Shown piece after piece: positions 51,073 through 61,262 of a DNA stretch of 64,000 nt; position 1 is the stretch's first letter, and every line of letters begins with the position of its first letter. The notes under the pieces are model-generated. The model saw only the letters and a list, made by a program, of their open reading frames with translations. It ran no database searches and was not told the origin of the DNA. Made by a program: the position numbers and the translations under genes. The DNA is from Halorhodospira halophila. GTDB taxonomy: Bacteria; Pseudomonadota; Gammaproteobacteria; Nitrococcales; Halorhodospiraceae. The stretch is from the NCBI RefSeq assembly GCF_016653405.1, contig NZ_NHSN01000017.1, forward strand, positions 124,001-188,000, read 5' to 3'.

Positions 51073-52179
51073 TCACGTCCCGGCGGCGGCCTGCAGCTTT
51101 TTCTCCAGGGCCTCGAGCAGGGCCCGGTGGGCCTGGACGAAGGCATCGATTCCCTCGCGCTCAAGTTCGGCGAGGACACCGTCGAGGTCGATGCCCTGCG
51201 CCCGCAGCTCGTCGAGCACCGCGGGCGCCTGCTCGAGCCGCTCGGTGATCCGCTCCTGCGGCTGGCCGTCCCGGCGGTATGCCTCGTAGGTGGCCGGCGG
51301 CAAGGTGGTGACGGTCTCCGGGCCGGCAAGCGCCTCGACATAGTAGGTCTCCGGGTAGCGCTCGCCCTTGACCCCGGTGCTAGCCCAGAGCAGCCGCTGG
51401 GGCCGCGCTCCGGCCTCGGCCAGGGCGGCGAAGCCGGCGCCGTGGAAGATCTCCCGATAGACCGAGTAGGCGGTCCGCGCGTTGGCGATGGCCGCCTGCC
51501 CGGGCGGCACGGGCGCCGACGCATCGTCCGACAACAGCGGATCGATCTTGGCGTCGAGGCGGCTGATGAACAGGCTCGCCACCGACGCCGGCGCGGCGAC
51601 CGGATCCCCGGCCTGACGGCGCCGCTCAAGGGCGCGCACGTACGCATCGGCCACCTGCCGGTAGCGCTCGACCCCGAAGATCAGGGTCACGTTCACCGGT
51701 ATGCCCCGGACCGTCAGCTCCTCGAAGGCCTCCACGCCGGCCGAGGTGGCGGGGACTTTGATCATGACGTTGGGCTCGCCGGCCTCGGCGGAGAGGCGCA
51801 GAGCCTCCGTGACTGTGCCGCGCGCATCCCCGGCCAGATCCGGTGACACCTCCATGCTGACGTAGCCGTCGACGCCGTCGCTGGCCTCATAAACCCGACG
51901 CAGGACCCGCGCCGCGGCGCGGATGTCGTCCATGGCCAGCGCCTCGAAGACCGCTTCCGGGTCACGGCCGACCTGCCCGATCGCCTCGGTGATGGCCTGG
52001 TCGTAGGCGTCGGTGCCACCGATCGCCTTCTGGAAGATGGCCGGATTGGTGGTCACGCCGCTCAGCCCGTCCTCCCGGACCAGGCGCTCCAGCTCCTCCG
52101 GCAGCATGCCGCGATGGATGTTGTCGTACCAGACGCTCTGCCCGACGCCGGCCAGCCCTCGAAGCGGATTGTCCGTCAT
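51073..52179 (-). CDS. tal: Transaldolase
   Basis: Transfers dihydroxyacetone between sugar phosphates in the pentose phosphate pathway. The 368-residue protein is the long transaldolase type. LSGVTTNPAIFQKAI near 44, EVSPDLAGDARGTV near 115 and NVMIKVPATSAGVEAFEEL with the Schiff-base Lys near 140 are conserved. INVTLIFGVERY is represented by VNVTLIFGVERY. ATG 52179 and TTG 52191 are both possible starts; GAGAGGGG precedes the ATG. Lies upstream of apaH on the same strand. Confidence 0.95.
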   Translation of the reverse strand: MTDNPLRGLAGVGQSVWYDNIHRGMLPEELERLVREDGLSGVTTNPAIFQKAIGGTDAYDQAITEAIGQVGRDPEAVFEALAMDDIRAAARVLRRVYEASDGVDGYVSMEVSPDLAGDARGTVTEALRLSAEAGEPNVMIKVPATSAGVEAFEELTVRGIPVNVTLIFGVERYRQVADAYVRALERRRQAGDPVAAPASVASLFISRLDAKIDPLLSDDASAPVPPGQAAIANARTAYSVYREIFHGAGFAALAEAGARPQRLLWASTGVKGERYPETYYVEALAGPETVTTLPPATYEAYRRDGQPQERITERLEQAPAVLDELRAQGIDLDGVLAELEREGIDAFVQAHRALLEALEKKLQAAAGT

Positions 52180-52218
52180 GACCCCTCTCAATGCCTTAGT
52201 TTATCTGATGGTTGGATC

Positions 52219-52247
52219 AGTATAACGAGGGGGTCCGGGGACGGAAA
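52219..52247 (-). promoter_or_regulatory. Possible transaldolase promoter
   Basis: On the minus strand TATACT (-10, 52219-52224) lies 17 bases after TTTCCG (-35, 52242-52247). The -10 is five of six to consensus and the -35 three of six. Confidence 0.4.
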
Positions 52248-52297
52248 CCGCGGAACGGCCGGCACCCGCCGCCCTCACGATGGGCCCCGCTAGCCGC

Positions 52298-52303
52298 TAT
52301 AAT
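52298..52303 (+). promoter_or_regulatory. Consensus -10 element before lptM
   Basis: A perfect TATAAT lies 32 bases before the lptM start, within a CCGCT-ATAATG-AGCGG inverted repeat (52295-52310). I see no good -35 hexamer, so an activator or a repressor could be involved. Confidence 0.45.
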
Positions 52304-52335
52304 GAGCGGTTTATCACCCATCCGTGGAGAGGCTC

Positions 52336-52458
52336 ATGCCTACGCGATCCCGGACGGCGGCGCTGGTGCTGCTCGCCCTGCTGATCCTCGCCGGTGGCTG
52401 CGGCCAGAAGGCCGATCTCTACCTCCCCGACGAAAGCGGCGAAGAGGACCCGTCATGA
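52336..52458 (+). CDS. lptM: Small lipoprotein LptM (YifL-like)
   Basis: 40-residue lipoprotein that helps assemble the LptDE lipopolysaccharide translocon. The signal peptide LVLLALLILAGGC ends in the lipobox AGGC, followed by GQKADLYLPDES, which matches the family hallmark CGQKGPLYLP. The gene ends in ATGA shared with lysA, the conserved lptM-lysA-dapF arrangement. GGAGAGG precedes the ATG by 3 bases. The gene is easy to miss because of its size. Confidence 0.9.
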   Translation: MPTRSRTAALVLLALLILAGGCGQKADLYLPDESGEEDPS

Positions 52459-53708
52459 CGCACCCCGGCTTCACCCGACACGATGACCGCCTGTGGGTGG
52501 AATCACTGCCCCTCGACGAGGTGGCCGAGCGTTACGGCACCCCCTGTTACGTCTACTCCCGCGCCGCTATCGAGGCGCGCTGGAATCGCTACCGCACCGC
52601 CCTCGGCAGCGATGCCGATATCTGCTACGCAGTCAAGGCCAACGGCAACCTCGGCCTGCTCAATCTGCTCGCCCGCCACGGCGCCGGCTTCGACATCGTC
52701 TCGGGCGGCGAACTGGAACGGGTCCTGCGCGCCGGCGGGGAAGCCGCGCGGGTGGTCTTCTCCGGCGTTGGCAAGGGCACCGACGAGATCCGCCGCGCGC
52801 TGCGCGCCGGCATCCGCTGCTTCAACGTGGAGTCCGCCGCCGAGCTCGAACGCATCGCCGGCGTCGCGGAGGCCGAGGGCGCCCCGGCGCCGGTGGCCCT
52901 GCGGGTCAACCCCGACGTCAACCCCGAGACCCACCCCTACATCGCCACCGGACTGGCACAGAGCAAGTTCGGGATCGCCCTCGACGAGGCCGAAGCCCTC
53001 TATCGGCAGGCGGCCGACGACCCACGCCTGCAGGTACGCGGCATCGCCTGCCACATCGGCTCGCAACTGCTCTCGGTGGCTCCCCTGACCGAGGCCGCCG
53101 AGCGGCTGGCGGCACTGGCGCGCCGTCTGCAGGAGCAGGGGATCGTCCTGGACCACGTCGACGCCGGCGGGGGGCTCGGGGTGCACTACGTCGATGAGCG
53201 GCCACCGAGCCCGGCGGAGCACATCGAGGCCGTCACGGCGCCGCTGCGGGATCTCGGGGTGGCGGTTCTGGTCGAGCCGGGCCGGGCCATCGTCGCCGAG
53301 GCCGGCGTCCTGGTCACGCGCATCGAGTATCTCAAACAAAACGGAGGCAGGGAGTTCGCCATCGTCGACGCCGGCATGAACGACTACCTGCGCCCGGCGC
53401 TCTACGACGCCGCCCACACCGTCGAGTCCATCGCCCCGACGAGCGCGCACTGCCGCCCGGTGGATGTGGTCGGACCGGTGTGCGAGTCCGCAGATACCTT
53501 CGCCCGCGATTGCCCGCTGCCGGCCGCCGCCGGCGGTCTGCTGGCCATCCGCAGCGCCGGCGCCTACGGCGCCGTCATGGCTTCAGCGTATAACGCCCGG
53601 CCTCGGCCGCCGGAGGTACTCGTCGACGGTCCCCGGAGCCACCTGATCCGCCGCCGTGAGACCCTCGACGAGCTGATGACCGGGGAAGCGTCTCTACCGG
53701 AGGACTGA
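52455..53708 (+). CDS. lysA: Diaminopimelate decarboxylase
   Basis: PLP enzyme that makes lysine from meso-diaminopimelate, 417 residues. The PLP Lys is in CYAVKANGNLGLL near 60. Other motifs are SGGELERVLRAGG, HIGSQL near 200, DAGGGLGVHY near 236, EPGRAIVAEAGVL and GPVCESADTFARD near 340, which holds the active-site Cys. ATG 52455 overlaps the lptM stop. dapF follows after 4 bases. Confidence 0.97.
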   Translation: MTHPGFTRHDDRLWVESLPLDEVAERYGTPCYVYSRAAIEARWNRYRTALGSDADICYAVKANGNLGLLNLLARHGAGFDIVSGGELERVLRAGGEAARVVFSGVGKGTDEIRRALRAGIRCFNVESAAELERIAGVAEAEGAPAPVALRVNPDVNPETHPYIATGLAQSKFGIALDEAEALYRQAADDPRLQVRGIACHIGSQLLSVAPLTEAAERLAALARRLQEQGIVLDHVDAGGGLGVHYVDERPPSPAEHIEAVTAPLRDLGVAVLVEPGRAIVAEAGVLVTRIEYLKQNGGREFAIVDAGMNDYLRPALYDAAHTVESIAPTSAHCRPVDVVGPVCESADTFARDCPLPAAAGGLLAIRSAGAYGAVMASAYNARPRPPEVLVDGPRSHLIRRRETLDELMTGEASLPED

Positions 53709-53712
53709 AGCC

Positions 53713-54576
53713 GTGCGCTTTACCAAGATGGAGGCGCTGGGCAACGACTTCGTCGTCCTCGACGGCGTCCGCCAGCGCCTGGAGCTGACCACCGAGACCA
53801 TCCGCAGCCTGGCCGACCGCCGGCTCGGCGTCGGCTGTGACCAGCTGCTGGTCGCCGAGCCGCCGGCGCACGTCGCCGCCGACGTCCGCTACCGGATCTT
53901 CAACGCCGACGGCGGCGAGGTCGAGCATTGCGGCAATGGCGTCCGCTGTCTGGCCCGCTTCCTAATCGACGAGGGGCTGGCCGCGCCGGGGGTGCTGCGG
54001 ATCGAGACGGACGGCCGGATCACCGAGGCGGAGCCCCGCGACGACGGCCAGGTGAGCGTCGACATGGGTCCACCGGAACTCGAGCCCGCACGGATCCCGT
54101 TCCAGGCGCCGGTGAGGCAGGAGGCGTACCGGCTGGCCACTAGCAGCGGTGAGCGGACCATCGGTGCGGTCTCGTTGGGCAACCCGCACGCCGTCCTCCG
54201 CGTCGACGACGTCGACACCGCCGCCGTGGCCGAGCTTGGGGCCGAGATCGAGCGGCACGCGCGCTTCCCGCGGCGGGTCAACGTCGGCTTCATGGAGGTC
54301 TGCAGCCGCGATCGGATCCGTCTGCGTGTCTTCGAGCGCGGCGTCGGCGAGACGCCGGCCTGCGGCACCGGGGCGTGTGCCGCCGTGGTCGCCGGCCGCC
54401 TGCGCGACTGGCTCGACACCACGGTGACCGTGGAGCTGACCGGCGGAGTGCTCGTGATACACTGGCGCGGTCCCGGGCGCTCGGTGTGGATGACCGGCCC
54501 GGCACGCACCGTTTTCCGCGGCGAGATCGAGCTACCCGCCTCCGCCGCGGTGACGCCCCGGGGACCGACCCGCTAA
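53713..54576 (+). CDS. dapF: Diaminopimelate epimerase
   Basis: PLP-independent racemase that converts LL- to meso-diaminopimelate for lysine and peptidoglycan. The 287-residue protein starts at GTG and has both catalytic Cys residues: VEHCGNGVRCLARF near 76 and ETPACGTGACAAVVAG near 217. MEALGNDFVVLDG and SLGNPHAVLRVDDV are also conserved. Order lysA-dapF-DUF484-xerC is the usual gammaproteobacterial one. Confidence 0.97.
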   Translation: MRFTKMEALGNDFVVLDGVRQRLELTTETIRSLADRRLGVGCDQLLVAEPPAHVAADVRYRIFNADGGEVEHCGNGVRCLARFLIDEGLAAPGVLRIETDGRITEAEPRDDGQVSVDMGPPELEPARIPFQAPVRQEAYRLATSSGERTIGAVSLGNPHAVLRVDDVDTAAVAELGAEIERHARFPRRVNVGFMEVCSRDRIRLRVFERGVGETPACGTGACAAVVAGRLRDWLDTTVTVELTGGVLVIHWRGPGRSVWMTGPARTVFRGEIELPASAAVTPRGPTR

Positions 54577-54594
54577 GCAAGCAGGACGAACGGT

Positions 54595-55305
54595 GTGACA
54601 GAGAGCGCGAAGCGTGAAGAGGCCCCGCTGCTCGACGAGGCCGAGGTGGCCGCCTACCTGGTCGAACACCCCGACCTGCTGCACCGCCACCCCGAAGTTC
54701 TCGCGCGGCTCGAACTCCGCCACGACTGCGGCGATGCCACCTCGCTGATCGAACACCAGGTCCGGGTCCTGCGCGAGGAGAGTGCGGGGCTGCGCCGGCG
54801 TCTCGACGACATGGTCCGGGTGGCCCGGCAGAACGAGGGAACCGCCGAACGGCTCCACGAGCTGACCCTGGACCTGTTCGCCGCCGACGACCTGCAGGCG
54901 GCGGTCGAGGCCCTGCGTGCCGGACTGCGCGAGGGTTTCCAGGCCGATGCCGTCGGTCTGCTGCTCATCGCCCCGGAGCAGGGCAGTGCCGCGGCGCGCG
55001 AGCCCCTCCCCGAGTTGCTCGGCGACGGCGACCCGACGCTGACCTGCTTCAGGCCCCTGCTCGAGCGCGGCCGCCCCAGCTGCGGGGCACCCACCGACGC
55101 CCAGGCCCGGACCATCTTTCCGGACACCGAGACAACCGTGGCCAGTGCCGCACTGGTACCGATGATCGACGAGCGTGCCGTGGGCGTGCTCGGCATCGGC
55201 AGCAGCGATCCCCAGCGCTACCACCCGGGCCAGGGCACGGTCTTCCTGCGCCGGCTCGGTACCACCGCGGCGCGCGTATTCGACCGGCTCCTGCACCGGG
55301 GGTAG
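54595..55305 (+). CDS. DUF484 family protein (GAF-like)
   Basis: 236-residue cytoplasmic protein. The N-terminal LDEAEVAAYLVEHPDLLHRHPEVLARLELRH region with SLIEHQVRVLREE is the DUF484 signature. A coiled stretch and a GAF-like domain follow (about 90-230). The role is unknown, but it almost always lies between dapF and xerC, as here. GTG start 54595; xerC begins 2 bases after the stop. Confidence 0.93.
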   Translation: MTESAKREEAPLLDEAEVAAYLVEHPDLLHRHPEVLARLELRHDCGDATSLIEHQVRVLREESAGLRRRLDDMVRVARQNEGTAERLHELTLDLFAADDLQAAVEALRAGLREGFQADAVGLLLIAPEQGSAAAREPLPELLGDGDPTLTCFRPLLERGRPSCGAPTDAQARTIFPDTETTVASAALVPMIDERAVGVLGIGSSDPQRYHPGQGTVFLRRLGTTAARVFDRLLHRG

Positions 55306-55307
55306 CC

Positions 55308-56222
55308 TTGGACCTTAGCTGGCTGGAGCGGTTCGACCGCCACCTGGCCACGGAGCGCCGCCTGGCTGAACCGACACGGCAGCGCTACCGCCAGGATCTG
55401 GAGGCCTTCGCCGCCTATTGCGCCGAGCAGGACCTCTCCAGCTGGTCCGCCGTGAATCACGACGTGGTCCGTGCCTGGGTCGCCCGCGGCCGCCGTCGCG
55501 GCCTGGCCGGCCGCACCCTAGGCCGGCAGCTGGCCGCGCTGCGCAGCTTCTATCGCTTCCTGATCCGGGAAGGGGCGGCCGCCGCGGACCCGGCCGCCGA
55601 GGTGCGTCCGCCACAGACCCCGCGGCGCCTGCCCGGCACCCTCGACCCGGACGAGGCGGCCGGACTGCTCGACGGCGCCGACTTCGAGCACCCGCTCCAG
55701 GCCCGCGACGCCGCGCTCTACGAGCTCATCTACTCCAGCGGGCTGCGCCTCTCCGAGGTGGTCGGGCTGAACGTGATGGACATCGACCGGCGCGACGGGC
55801 TGGTCCGCGTGCTGCGCGGCAAGGGCGCCAAGGACCGGGTGGTGCCGGTCGGACGCCAAGCCCTGCGAGCCCTCGACGCCTGGCTCCGCCACCGACCGGC
55901 TTGGGCGGACGCCGAGGAGACCGCCGTGTTCGTCGGCCGCCACGGTGCGCGGCTGGGTCCGCGCACCGTGCAGCGCCGGCTCCAGCGCCTGGCCCGACTG
56001 CGCGGGGTCCAACGGCGGGTCCACCCGCACATGCTCCGCCACTCCTTCGCCACACACATGCTCGAGTCCAGCGGCGACCTGCGCGCCGTCCAGGAGCTGC
56101 TCGGGCACGCCGACATCTCCACCACCCAGATCTACACGCACCTCGACTTCCAGCACCTGGCCCAGGTCTACGACCGCGCCCACCCCCGAGCCCGGCGGCG
56201 CCGGGACCCGGATCCGGAGTGA
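55308..56222 (+). CDS. xerC: Tyrosine recombinase XerC
   Basis: Chromosome-dimer-resolving recombinase that works with XerD at dif. 304 residues, start TTG. The N-terminal SAM-like DNA-binding domain covers 1-90. In the catalytic domain the residues are Arg in [17 protein letters not shown] (near 147), Lys in [13 protein letters not shown], the HxLR box [14 protein letters not shown], His in [17 protein letters not shown] and the nucleophile Tyr in the same stretch. All five are present. It is the housekeeping enzyme by context, not a phage integrase. Confidence 0.95.
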   Translation: MDLSWLERFDRHLATERRLAEPTRQRYRQDLEAFAAYCAEQDLSSWSAVNHDVVRAWVARGRRRGLAGRTLGRQLAALRSFYRFLIREGAAAADPAAEVRPPQTPRRLPGTLDPDEAAGLLDGADFEHPLQARDAALYELIYSSGLRLSEVVGLNVMDIDRRDGLVRVLRGKGAKDRVVPVGRQALRALDAWLRHRPAWADAEETAVFVGRHGARLGPRTVQRRLQRLARLRGVQRRVHPHMLRHSFATHMLESSGDLRAVQELLGHADISTTQIYTHLDFQHLAQVYDRAHPRARRRRDPDPE

Positions 56223-56308
56223 ACCGCGGGCTCGGTGCCACGGCAGCGTCGACCCGCGGGCGATGCTCTCGGGTACAATGAGCGGCGCGAACACTCAGGA
56301 GGCCGATC

Positions 56309-56863
56309 TTGGAAACACTGCACGGCACCACCATCCTCGCCGTCCGCCGCGAGGGGCAGGTCGCCCTCGGCGGCGACGGACAGGTCACCCTCGGGCACAC
56401 GGTGCTCAAGGGCAACGCGCGCAAGGTCCGCCGGCTCTACCACGGCCGGGTTCTGGCCGGTTTTGCCGGCGCCACGGCGGACGCATTCACACTGTTCGAG
56501 CGCTTCGAGGCGCAGCTTGAGAAGCACCACGGGCAACTGGCCCGCTCCGCCGTCGAGCTGGCCAAGGAGTGGCGCTCGGACCGCGTCCTGCGCCGCCTGG
56601 AGGCCCTGCTCGTGGTCGCCAACACCGAATCCCTACTGACGCTCTCCGGTACCGGCGACGTCATCGAGCCGGAGCACGACCTGATGGCCGTCGGCTCCGG
56701 CGGTCCCTACGCCCAGGCCGCCGGCCGGGCCCTGCTCGAGTCCACCGAATTGCCCGCGGCCCAGATAACCCAGCGGGCGCTGGAGATCGCCGGCGATATC
56801 TGCGTCTATACCAACCGCCACATCACCGTGGAGACGCTGCCCGAGACCCGTGAGGAGTCGTAA
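56309..56863 (+). CDS. hslV: ATP-dependent protease subunit HslV
   Basis: Proteolytic subunit of the HslUV protease, 184 residues. METLHG is the propeptide and Thr7 ([11 protein letters not shown]) becomes the catalytic N-terminal Thr. [22 protein letters not shown] and [16 protein letters not shown] are HslV signatures. The TTG start follows AGGAGG by 6 bases. TACAAT at 56274-56279 may be a -10 element for hslVU; a heat-shock promoter was not recognised. Confidence 0.96.
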   Translation: METLHGTTILAVRREGQVALGGDGQVTLGHTVLKGNARKVRRLYHGRVLAGFAGATADAFTLFERFEAQLEKHHGQLARSAVELAKEWRSDRVLRRLEALLVVANTESLLTLSGTGDVIEPEHDLMAVGSGGPYAQAAGRALLESTELPAAQITQRALEIAGDICVYTNRHITVETLPETREES

Positions 56864-56867
56864 CGAC

Positions 56868-58196
56868 ATGTCGGAAGCCACGATGACCCCGCGCGAGATC
56901 GTCCAGGAGCTGGACAAGCACATCGTCGGCCAGGGCGAGGCGAAGCGCGCCGTGGCCATCGCCCTGCGCAATCGCTGGCGGCGCATGCAGGTCGACGAGC
57001 CGCTGCGCAGCGAGATCACCCCCAAGAACATCCTCATGATCGGCCCCACTGGCGTCGGCAAGACCGAGATCGCCCGCCGGCTGGCACGGTTGGCGCGGGC
57101 GCCGTTCATCAAGATCGAGGCGACCAAGTTCACCGAGGTCGGCTACGTCGGCCGCGACGTCGAGTCGATCATCCGCGACCTCACCGACCTGGCCCTGAAG
57201 CTGGTTCGCGAAGAGGCCATGGCCGAGATGCGCCACAAGGCCGATCGGGCCGTTGAGGACCGCCTGCTCGACACCCTGCTGCCCGGGCCCAGCGGCGGCG
57301 GACCCGAGGACGTAGAGAACCGCACCCGGGAGAAGTTCCGGCAGAAGCTGCGCAACGGCGAACTCGACGACCGCGAGATCGAGGTCGAGGTCCAGGCCAG
57401 CGGGCCCGGCGTGGACATCATGGCTCCGCCGGGGATGGAGGAGATGTCCAACCAGCTCCAGGGGCTGTTCCGCAACATGGGCCAGGAGCGGACCCAGCGG
57501 CGCAAGCTAACCGTCGCCGAGGCCAAACGGGTGCTGCGGGACGAGGAAGCCGCCAAACTGGTCAACGAGGAAGAGGTCAAGGCCGAGGCCGTCAAGCGGG
57601 TCGAGGAGCAGGGCATCGTCTTCCTCGATGAGGTCGACAAGGTCACCAAGCGTGCCGAGCAGAGCGGCGGCGGGGACGTCTCCCGCGAGGGCGTCCAGCG
57701 CGACCTGCTGCCGCTGGTCGAGGGCGCCACGGTCTCCACCAAGCACGGCATGGTGCGTACCGACCATATCCTGTTCATCGCCTCCGGCGCCTTCCACGTT
57801 GCCAAGCCCTCGGATCTGATCCCGGAGCTCCAGGGGCGCCTGCCCATCCGCGTTGAACTGGAGGCCCTGGGCACCGAAGAGTTCGTGCGCATCCTCACCG
57901 AGCCGAGCAGCTCGCTGGTGGCGCAGTACCGGGCCCTGATGGCCGCCGAGGGATTGACCCTGGAATTCACCGACGACGGCGTGCGCCGCATCGCCGAGAT
58001 CGCCCGTCAGGTCAACGAGCGAACCGAGAACATCGGCGCCCGGCGCCTGCACACCGTGATGGAACGCCTGCTCGAGCAGCTCTCCTACGAGGCGGCGGAC
58101 CACAGCGGCCAGACCCGCACCGTCGATGCGGCCTATGTGGAAGAGCACCTGGCCGGCCTGGCCGAGGACGAGGACCTGAGTCGGTACATCCTGTGA
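56868..58196 (+). CDS. hslU: ATP-dependent protease ATPase subunit HslU
   Basis: AAA+ unfoldase partner of HslV, 442 residues. Walker A is [16 protein letters not shown] near 62 and Walker [10 protein letters not shown] near 253, with the variable I-domain between them. [22 protein letters not shown] is the HslU pore signature, and the end LSRYIL docks into HslV. Start ATG 56868; ATG 56883 ([11 protein letters not shown]) is also possible. Confidence 0.96.
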   Translation: MSEATMTPREIVQELDKHIVGQGEAKRAVAIALRNRWRRMQVDEPLRSEITPKNILMIGPTGVGKTEIARRLARLARAPFIKIEATKFTEVGYVGRDVESIIRDLTDLALKLVREEAMAEMRHKADRAVEDRLLDTLLPGPSGGGPEDVENRTREKFRQKLRNGELDDREIEVEVQASGPGVDIMAPPGMEEMSNQLQGLFRNMGQERTQRRKLTVAEAKRVLRDEEAAKLVNEEEVKAEAVKRVEEQGIVFLDEVDKVTKRAEQSGGGDVSREGVQRDLLPLVEGATVSTKHGMVRTDHILFIASGAFHVAKPSDLIPELQGRLPIRVELEALGTEEFVRILTEPSSSLVAQYRALMAAEGLTLEFTDDGVRRIAEIARQVNERTENIGARRLHTVMERLLEQLSYEAADHSGQTRTVDAAYVEEHLAGLAEDEDLSRYIL

Positions 58197-58243
58197 CCGG
58201 CCCATCCGAGACAACCCGCAGGGGCGGGTAGGGGGAGGACAGC

Positions 58244-58993
58244 GTGAGCGACGACAAGACCACCCACTTCGGCTACCGCGAGGTCCCGCTGGAGGAGAAG
58301 GCCAAGCGGGTCGGCTCGGTTTTCGATTCGGTGGCGGACCGCTACGACTTCATGAACGACCTGATGTCCGGTGGCCTGCACCGCATCTGGAAACGCCAGA
58401 CCATCGGCCAGACCGTGCTGCGCCCGGGCCACGAGGTTCTGGACATCGCTTCGGGCACCGGCGATCTGGCCAGCCTGGCGCTGCCCCGCGTTGGCCCCGA
58501 AGGCCGGGTGGTGATGAGCGACATCAACCTCTCCATGCTCGCCCGGGGGCGGGACCGCATGATCGACGAGGGCGTCGGCGAACAGGCTGCTTGCGTCCTT
58601 GCCGACGCCGAGGAACTGCCCTTTCCCGACGCCTCCTTCGATCGGGTGACCATCGGTTTCGGTCTGCGCAACGTCACCCGCAAGGAAAACGCCCTGGCCG
58701 AGATGCGCCGCGTGCTACGCCCCGGTGGACGGGCTGTGATCCTCGAGTTCTCCCACGTGTACGTCTCGGCACTGCGACCACTCTACGACCTCTACTCCTT
58801 CCGCATCATGCCGATGATGGGCAAGCTGGTGGTCAACGATGCGGAGAGCTACCGCTACCTGGCCGAGTCGATCCGCATGCACCCCGAGGCCCCGGTGCTC
58901 AAGGGCATGATGGAGGAGGCCGGCTTCGAGGACTGCGACTACACCCTGCTCACCGCCGGTGTGGCTGCCATCCACACCGGCTGGGTCTACTGA
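58244..58993 (+). CDS. ubiE: Ubiquinone/menaquinone methyltransferase UbiE
   Basis: SAM-dependent C-methyltransferase that acts on both demethylmenaquinone and a ubiquinone intermediate. 249 residues. [18 protein letters not shown] near 37, the SAM site [16 protein letters not shown] near 67, [17 protein letters not shown] near 142 and [14 protein letters not shown] near 203 are the UbiE/COQ5 signatures. GTG 58244 follows GGGGAGGA. It is the only enzyme in the window needed by both quinone pathways. Confidence 0.97.
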   Translation: MSDDKTTHFGYREVPLEEKAKRVGSVFDSVADRYDFMNDLMSGGLHRIWKRQTIGQTVLRPGHEVLDIASGTGDLASLALPRVGPEGRVVMSDINLSMLARGRDRMIDEGVGEQAACVLADAEELPFPDASFDRVTIGFGLRNVTRKENALAEMRRVLRPGGRAVILEFSHVYVSALRPLYDLYSFRIMPMMGKLVVNDAESYRYLAESIRMHPEAPVLKGMMEEAGFEDCDYTLLTAGVAAIHTGWVY

Positions 58994-59006
58994 AGACGCC
59001 GATGCC

Positions 59007-59582
59007 ATGCTCGACGCCCTGATCAACCGCTGGATCCACCTGGATCCCGACGCCGCCGAGCTGCTCGCCCCGCTGCTCGGCCGGCGGGTGCGTCTGAGCG
59101 TGGAGGGATTCCCGCACTTGGTGGTGCGCTTCCGCGAATCGGGTGTCGTGCTCTGCGGCAGCGGGGCCGACGCCGACGAGGAGACCGACGCCGAGATCAT
59201 CGCCAGCCGCGAGGCACTGACGGCGCTACTGAGTCAGGGCAGCGACGCCGTGGGACGACTGCGCATCCGCGGTGAGGTGGCGGTGGTCGAGCACCTGCGC
59301 AACCTGTTCAGCGGCCTGCGCCCGGACTGGGAGGAACCGCTGGCGCGCCTGCTCGGCGACCCATTGGCACAGTGGAGCGCCGACACCCTGCGCAACGCAG
59401 GCCGCTGGCTCAACGACAGCGCGCAGCAGAGCGCCACCGACCTCGGCGAGTGGCTGGCCGAGGAGTCCGGCCTAGTGCCGGAGCCCGAGCGCGCCCGCGC
59501 CTTCCTGGAAGACGTGGACCGCCTGCGCGCTGACACCGACCGCCTCGCCGTACGCATCCAGCGGCTGGAACGAGGGCGCTGA
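59007..59582 (+). CDS. ubiJ: Ubiquinone biosynthesis accessory factor UbiJ
   Basis: SCP2-like lipid-binding protein of 191 residues that holds hydrophobic ubiquinone intermediates together with Ubi[29 protein letters not shown] matches the N-terminal SCP2 core, and the C-terminus is a coiled coil ([19 protein letters not shown]). ATG 59007 was selected; upstream codons in frame overlap ubiE. It lies between ubiE and ubiB with a one-base stop/start overlap to ubiB, the conserved operon order. Confidence 0.92.
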   Translation: MLDALINRWIHLDPDAAELLAPLLGRRVRLSVEGFPHLVVRFRESGVVLCGSGADADEETDAEIIASREALTALLSQGSDAVGRLRIRGEVAVVEHLRNLFSGLRPDWEEPLARLLGDPLAQWSADTLRNAGRWLNDSAQQSATDLGEWLAEESGLVPEPERARAFLEDVDRLRADTDRLAVRIQRLERGR

Positions 59583-61243
59583 TGATCGGACCGCGTCGCC
59601 TGTTGCGCCTGACCCGGATCCAGCTGGTGATGCTCCGCAACGGCGTCGACGACGTCGTGTTGGCGGCCCCCATCTTCCGCCCGCTGCGCTTTCTGGTCAT
59701 CTTCATGCCCTGGCGCTGGGTACGGCGCAAGGTCCCCCGCGGGGTGCGCGTCCGGCGTGCCCTGGAGGAGCTGGGACCGATCTTCGTCAAGCTCGGGCAG
59801 ATCCTGTCGACGCGCCAGGACTTGCTCCCGGCCGACGTTGCCCGTGAGCTGGCGCGGCTACAGGATCGCGTACCGCCGTTCCCCCATGAGGATGCCCGGC
59901 GCATCGTCGAGCGGACCTACGGTTGCCCCATCCAGGACGTCTTCGCCCACTTCGAGGACACCCCCATCGCCTCGGCCTCTATCGCCCAGGTCCACGGCGC
60001 GCAGCTGCACGACGGCAGCGAGGTGGTGGTCAAGGTGGTACGCCCGGGCATCCCGGCGGTCATCCGCCGCGACCTGGACCTGCTACATACCGCCGCCGCC
60101 CTGGCCGAGCGCTACGTACCCGACGCACGACGTCTGCACCCGGTGGACGTCATCCGCGAGTTCGAGAAGAACCTCTACGACGAGCTCGACCTCATGCGCG
60201 AGGCGGCCAACGCCTCGCAGCTGCGGCGCAACTTCGAGAACTCGGAGCTGCTCTACGTGCCAGCCGTCTACTGGCGCTACACCGGGCGCAACGTAATGGT
60301 CATGGAGCGGGTGCACGGGTTGCCGATCAGCGACATCGAGGCCCTCAAGGCCCACGGCATCGACCTCAAGAAGCTCGCCGAGCGCGGCACCGAGATCTTC
60401 TTTACCCAGGTCTTCCGCGACAGCTTCTTCCACGCGGACATGCACCCGGGCAACATCTTCGTCGACCCCACGCGGCCCACCGAGCCGCGTTACATCGCGA
60501 TCGACTTCGGCATCATGGGTTCGCTGGCACCGACGGACCACCACTACCTGGCCGGTAATTTCATGGCCTTCTTCAACCGGGACTACCGGCGGGTGGCCGA
60601 ATTGCACGTCGAGTCGGGATGGGTCCCGGCAGGTACCCGGGTCGAGGAGTTCGAGGCCGCCATCCGTACCGTCTGCGAACCGGCCTTCGCCCGCCCGCTG
60701 CACGAGATCTCCTTCGCCCAGCTGCTGCTGCGGCTGTTCCAGACCGGCCGGCGCTTCAACATGGAGGTGCAGCCGCAGCTGGTGCTGCTGCAGAAGACCC
60801 TGCTCAACATCGAGGGGCTGGGCCGCAACCTCTACCCCGATCTGGACCTGTGGACCACGGCCAAACCATTCCTGGAGCGCTGGATGCGCGAGGAGCTGGG
60901 CCCGGCGGCAGCGCTGCGCAACATCCGCAAACAGCTGCCGGAGTGGGGGGACAAGCTACCGGAGCTGCCCAACCGAATCGACCGCGGGCTGGACGACCTG
61001 GCCAGCATGCGCGCGGAACTCCACCGCCACTGCCAGGAGATGGAACAGCTGCGTCGGGAGGTCGACCGGGGCAACCGACGGGTCTACGCCGCCATCGCCG
61101 GGGCTGCGCTGATCATCGCCGCCGTGCTCAGCCACACCGGCGAGGGGACGCCCGAGGCCTGGGCCGATGTGCCCCCGGCCACCTGGGGCCTGGGCGGACT
61201 GGGGCTGATGGCTTTGGTTCTGGCCCTGCCGTGGCGGCGTTGA
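59582..61243 (+). CDS. ubiB: Ubiquinone biosynthesis regulatory kinase-like protein UbiB
   Basis: ABC1-type atypical kinase of 553 residues required for ubiquinone synthesis. [16 protein letters not shown] (KxGQ, about 75) and [12 protein letters not shown] form the N-terminal motifs. [10 protein letters not shown] holds the invariant Lys, [11 protein letters not shown] the catalytic loop and [12 protein letters not shown] the metal-binding DFG. Two membrane helices close the protein (about 500-550). Distinct from the ABC1 protein at 25420, which lacks these helices. Confidence 0.96.
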   Translation: MIGPRRLLRLTRIQLVMLRNGVDDVVLAAPIFRPLRFLVIFMPWRWVRRKVPRGVRVRRALEELGPIFVKLGQILSTRQDLLPADVARELARLQDRVPPFPHEDARRIVERTYGCPIQDVFAHFEDTPIASASIAQVHGAQLHDGSEVVVKVVRPGIPAVIRRDLDLLHTAAALAERYVPDARRLHPVDVIREFEKNLYDELDLMREAANASQLRRNFENSELLYVPAVYWRYTGRNVMVMERVHGLPISDIEALKAHGIDLKKLAERGTEIFFTQVFRDSFFHADMHPGNIFVDPTRPTEPRYIAIDFGIMGSLAPTDHHYLAGNFMAFFNRDYRRVAELHVESGWVPAGTRVEEFEAAIRTVCEPAFARPLHEISFAQLLLRLFQTGRRFNMEVQPQLVLLQKTLLNIEGLGRNLYPDLDLWTTAKPFLERWMREELGPAAALRNIRKQLPEWGDKLPELPNRIDRGLDDLASMRAELHRHCQEMEQLRREVDRGNRRVYAAIAGAALIIAAVLSHTGEGTPEAWADVPPATWGLGGLGLMALVLALPWRR

Positions 61244-61262
61244 GCCGCCACGGCCGAGCAAC

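Noticed and set aside
55308-56222. Tyrosine recombinase as sign of a mobile element
   Set aside because: Position between DUF484 and hslV after dapF marks housekeeping XerC.
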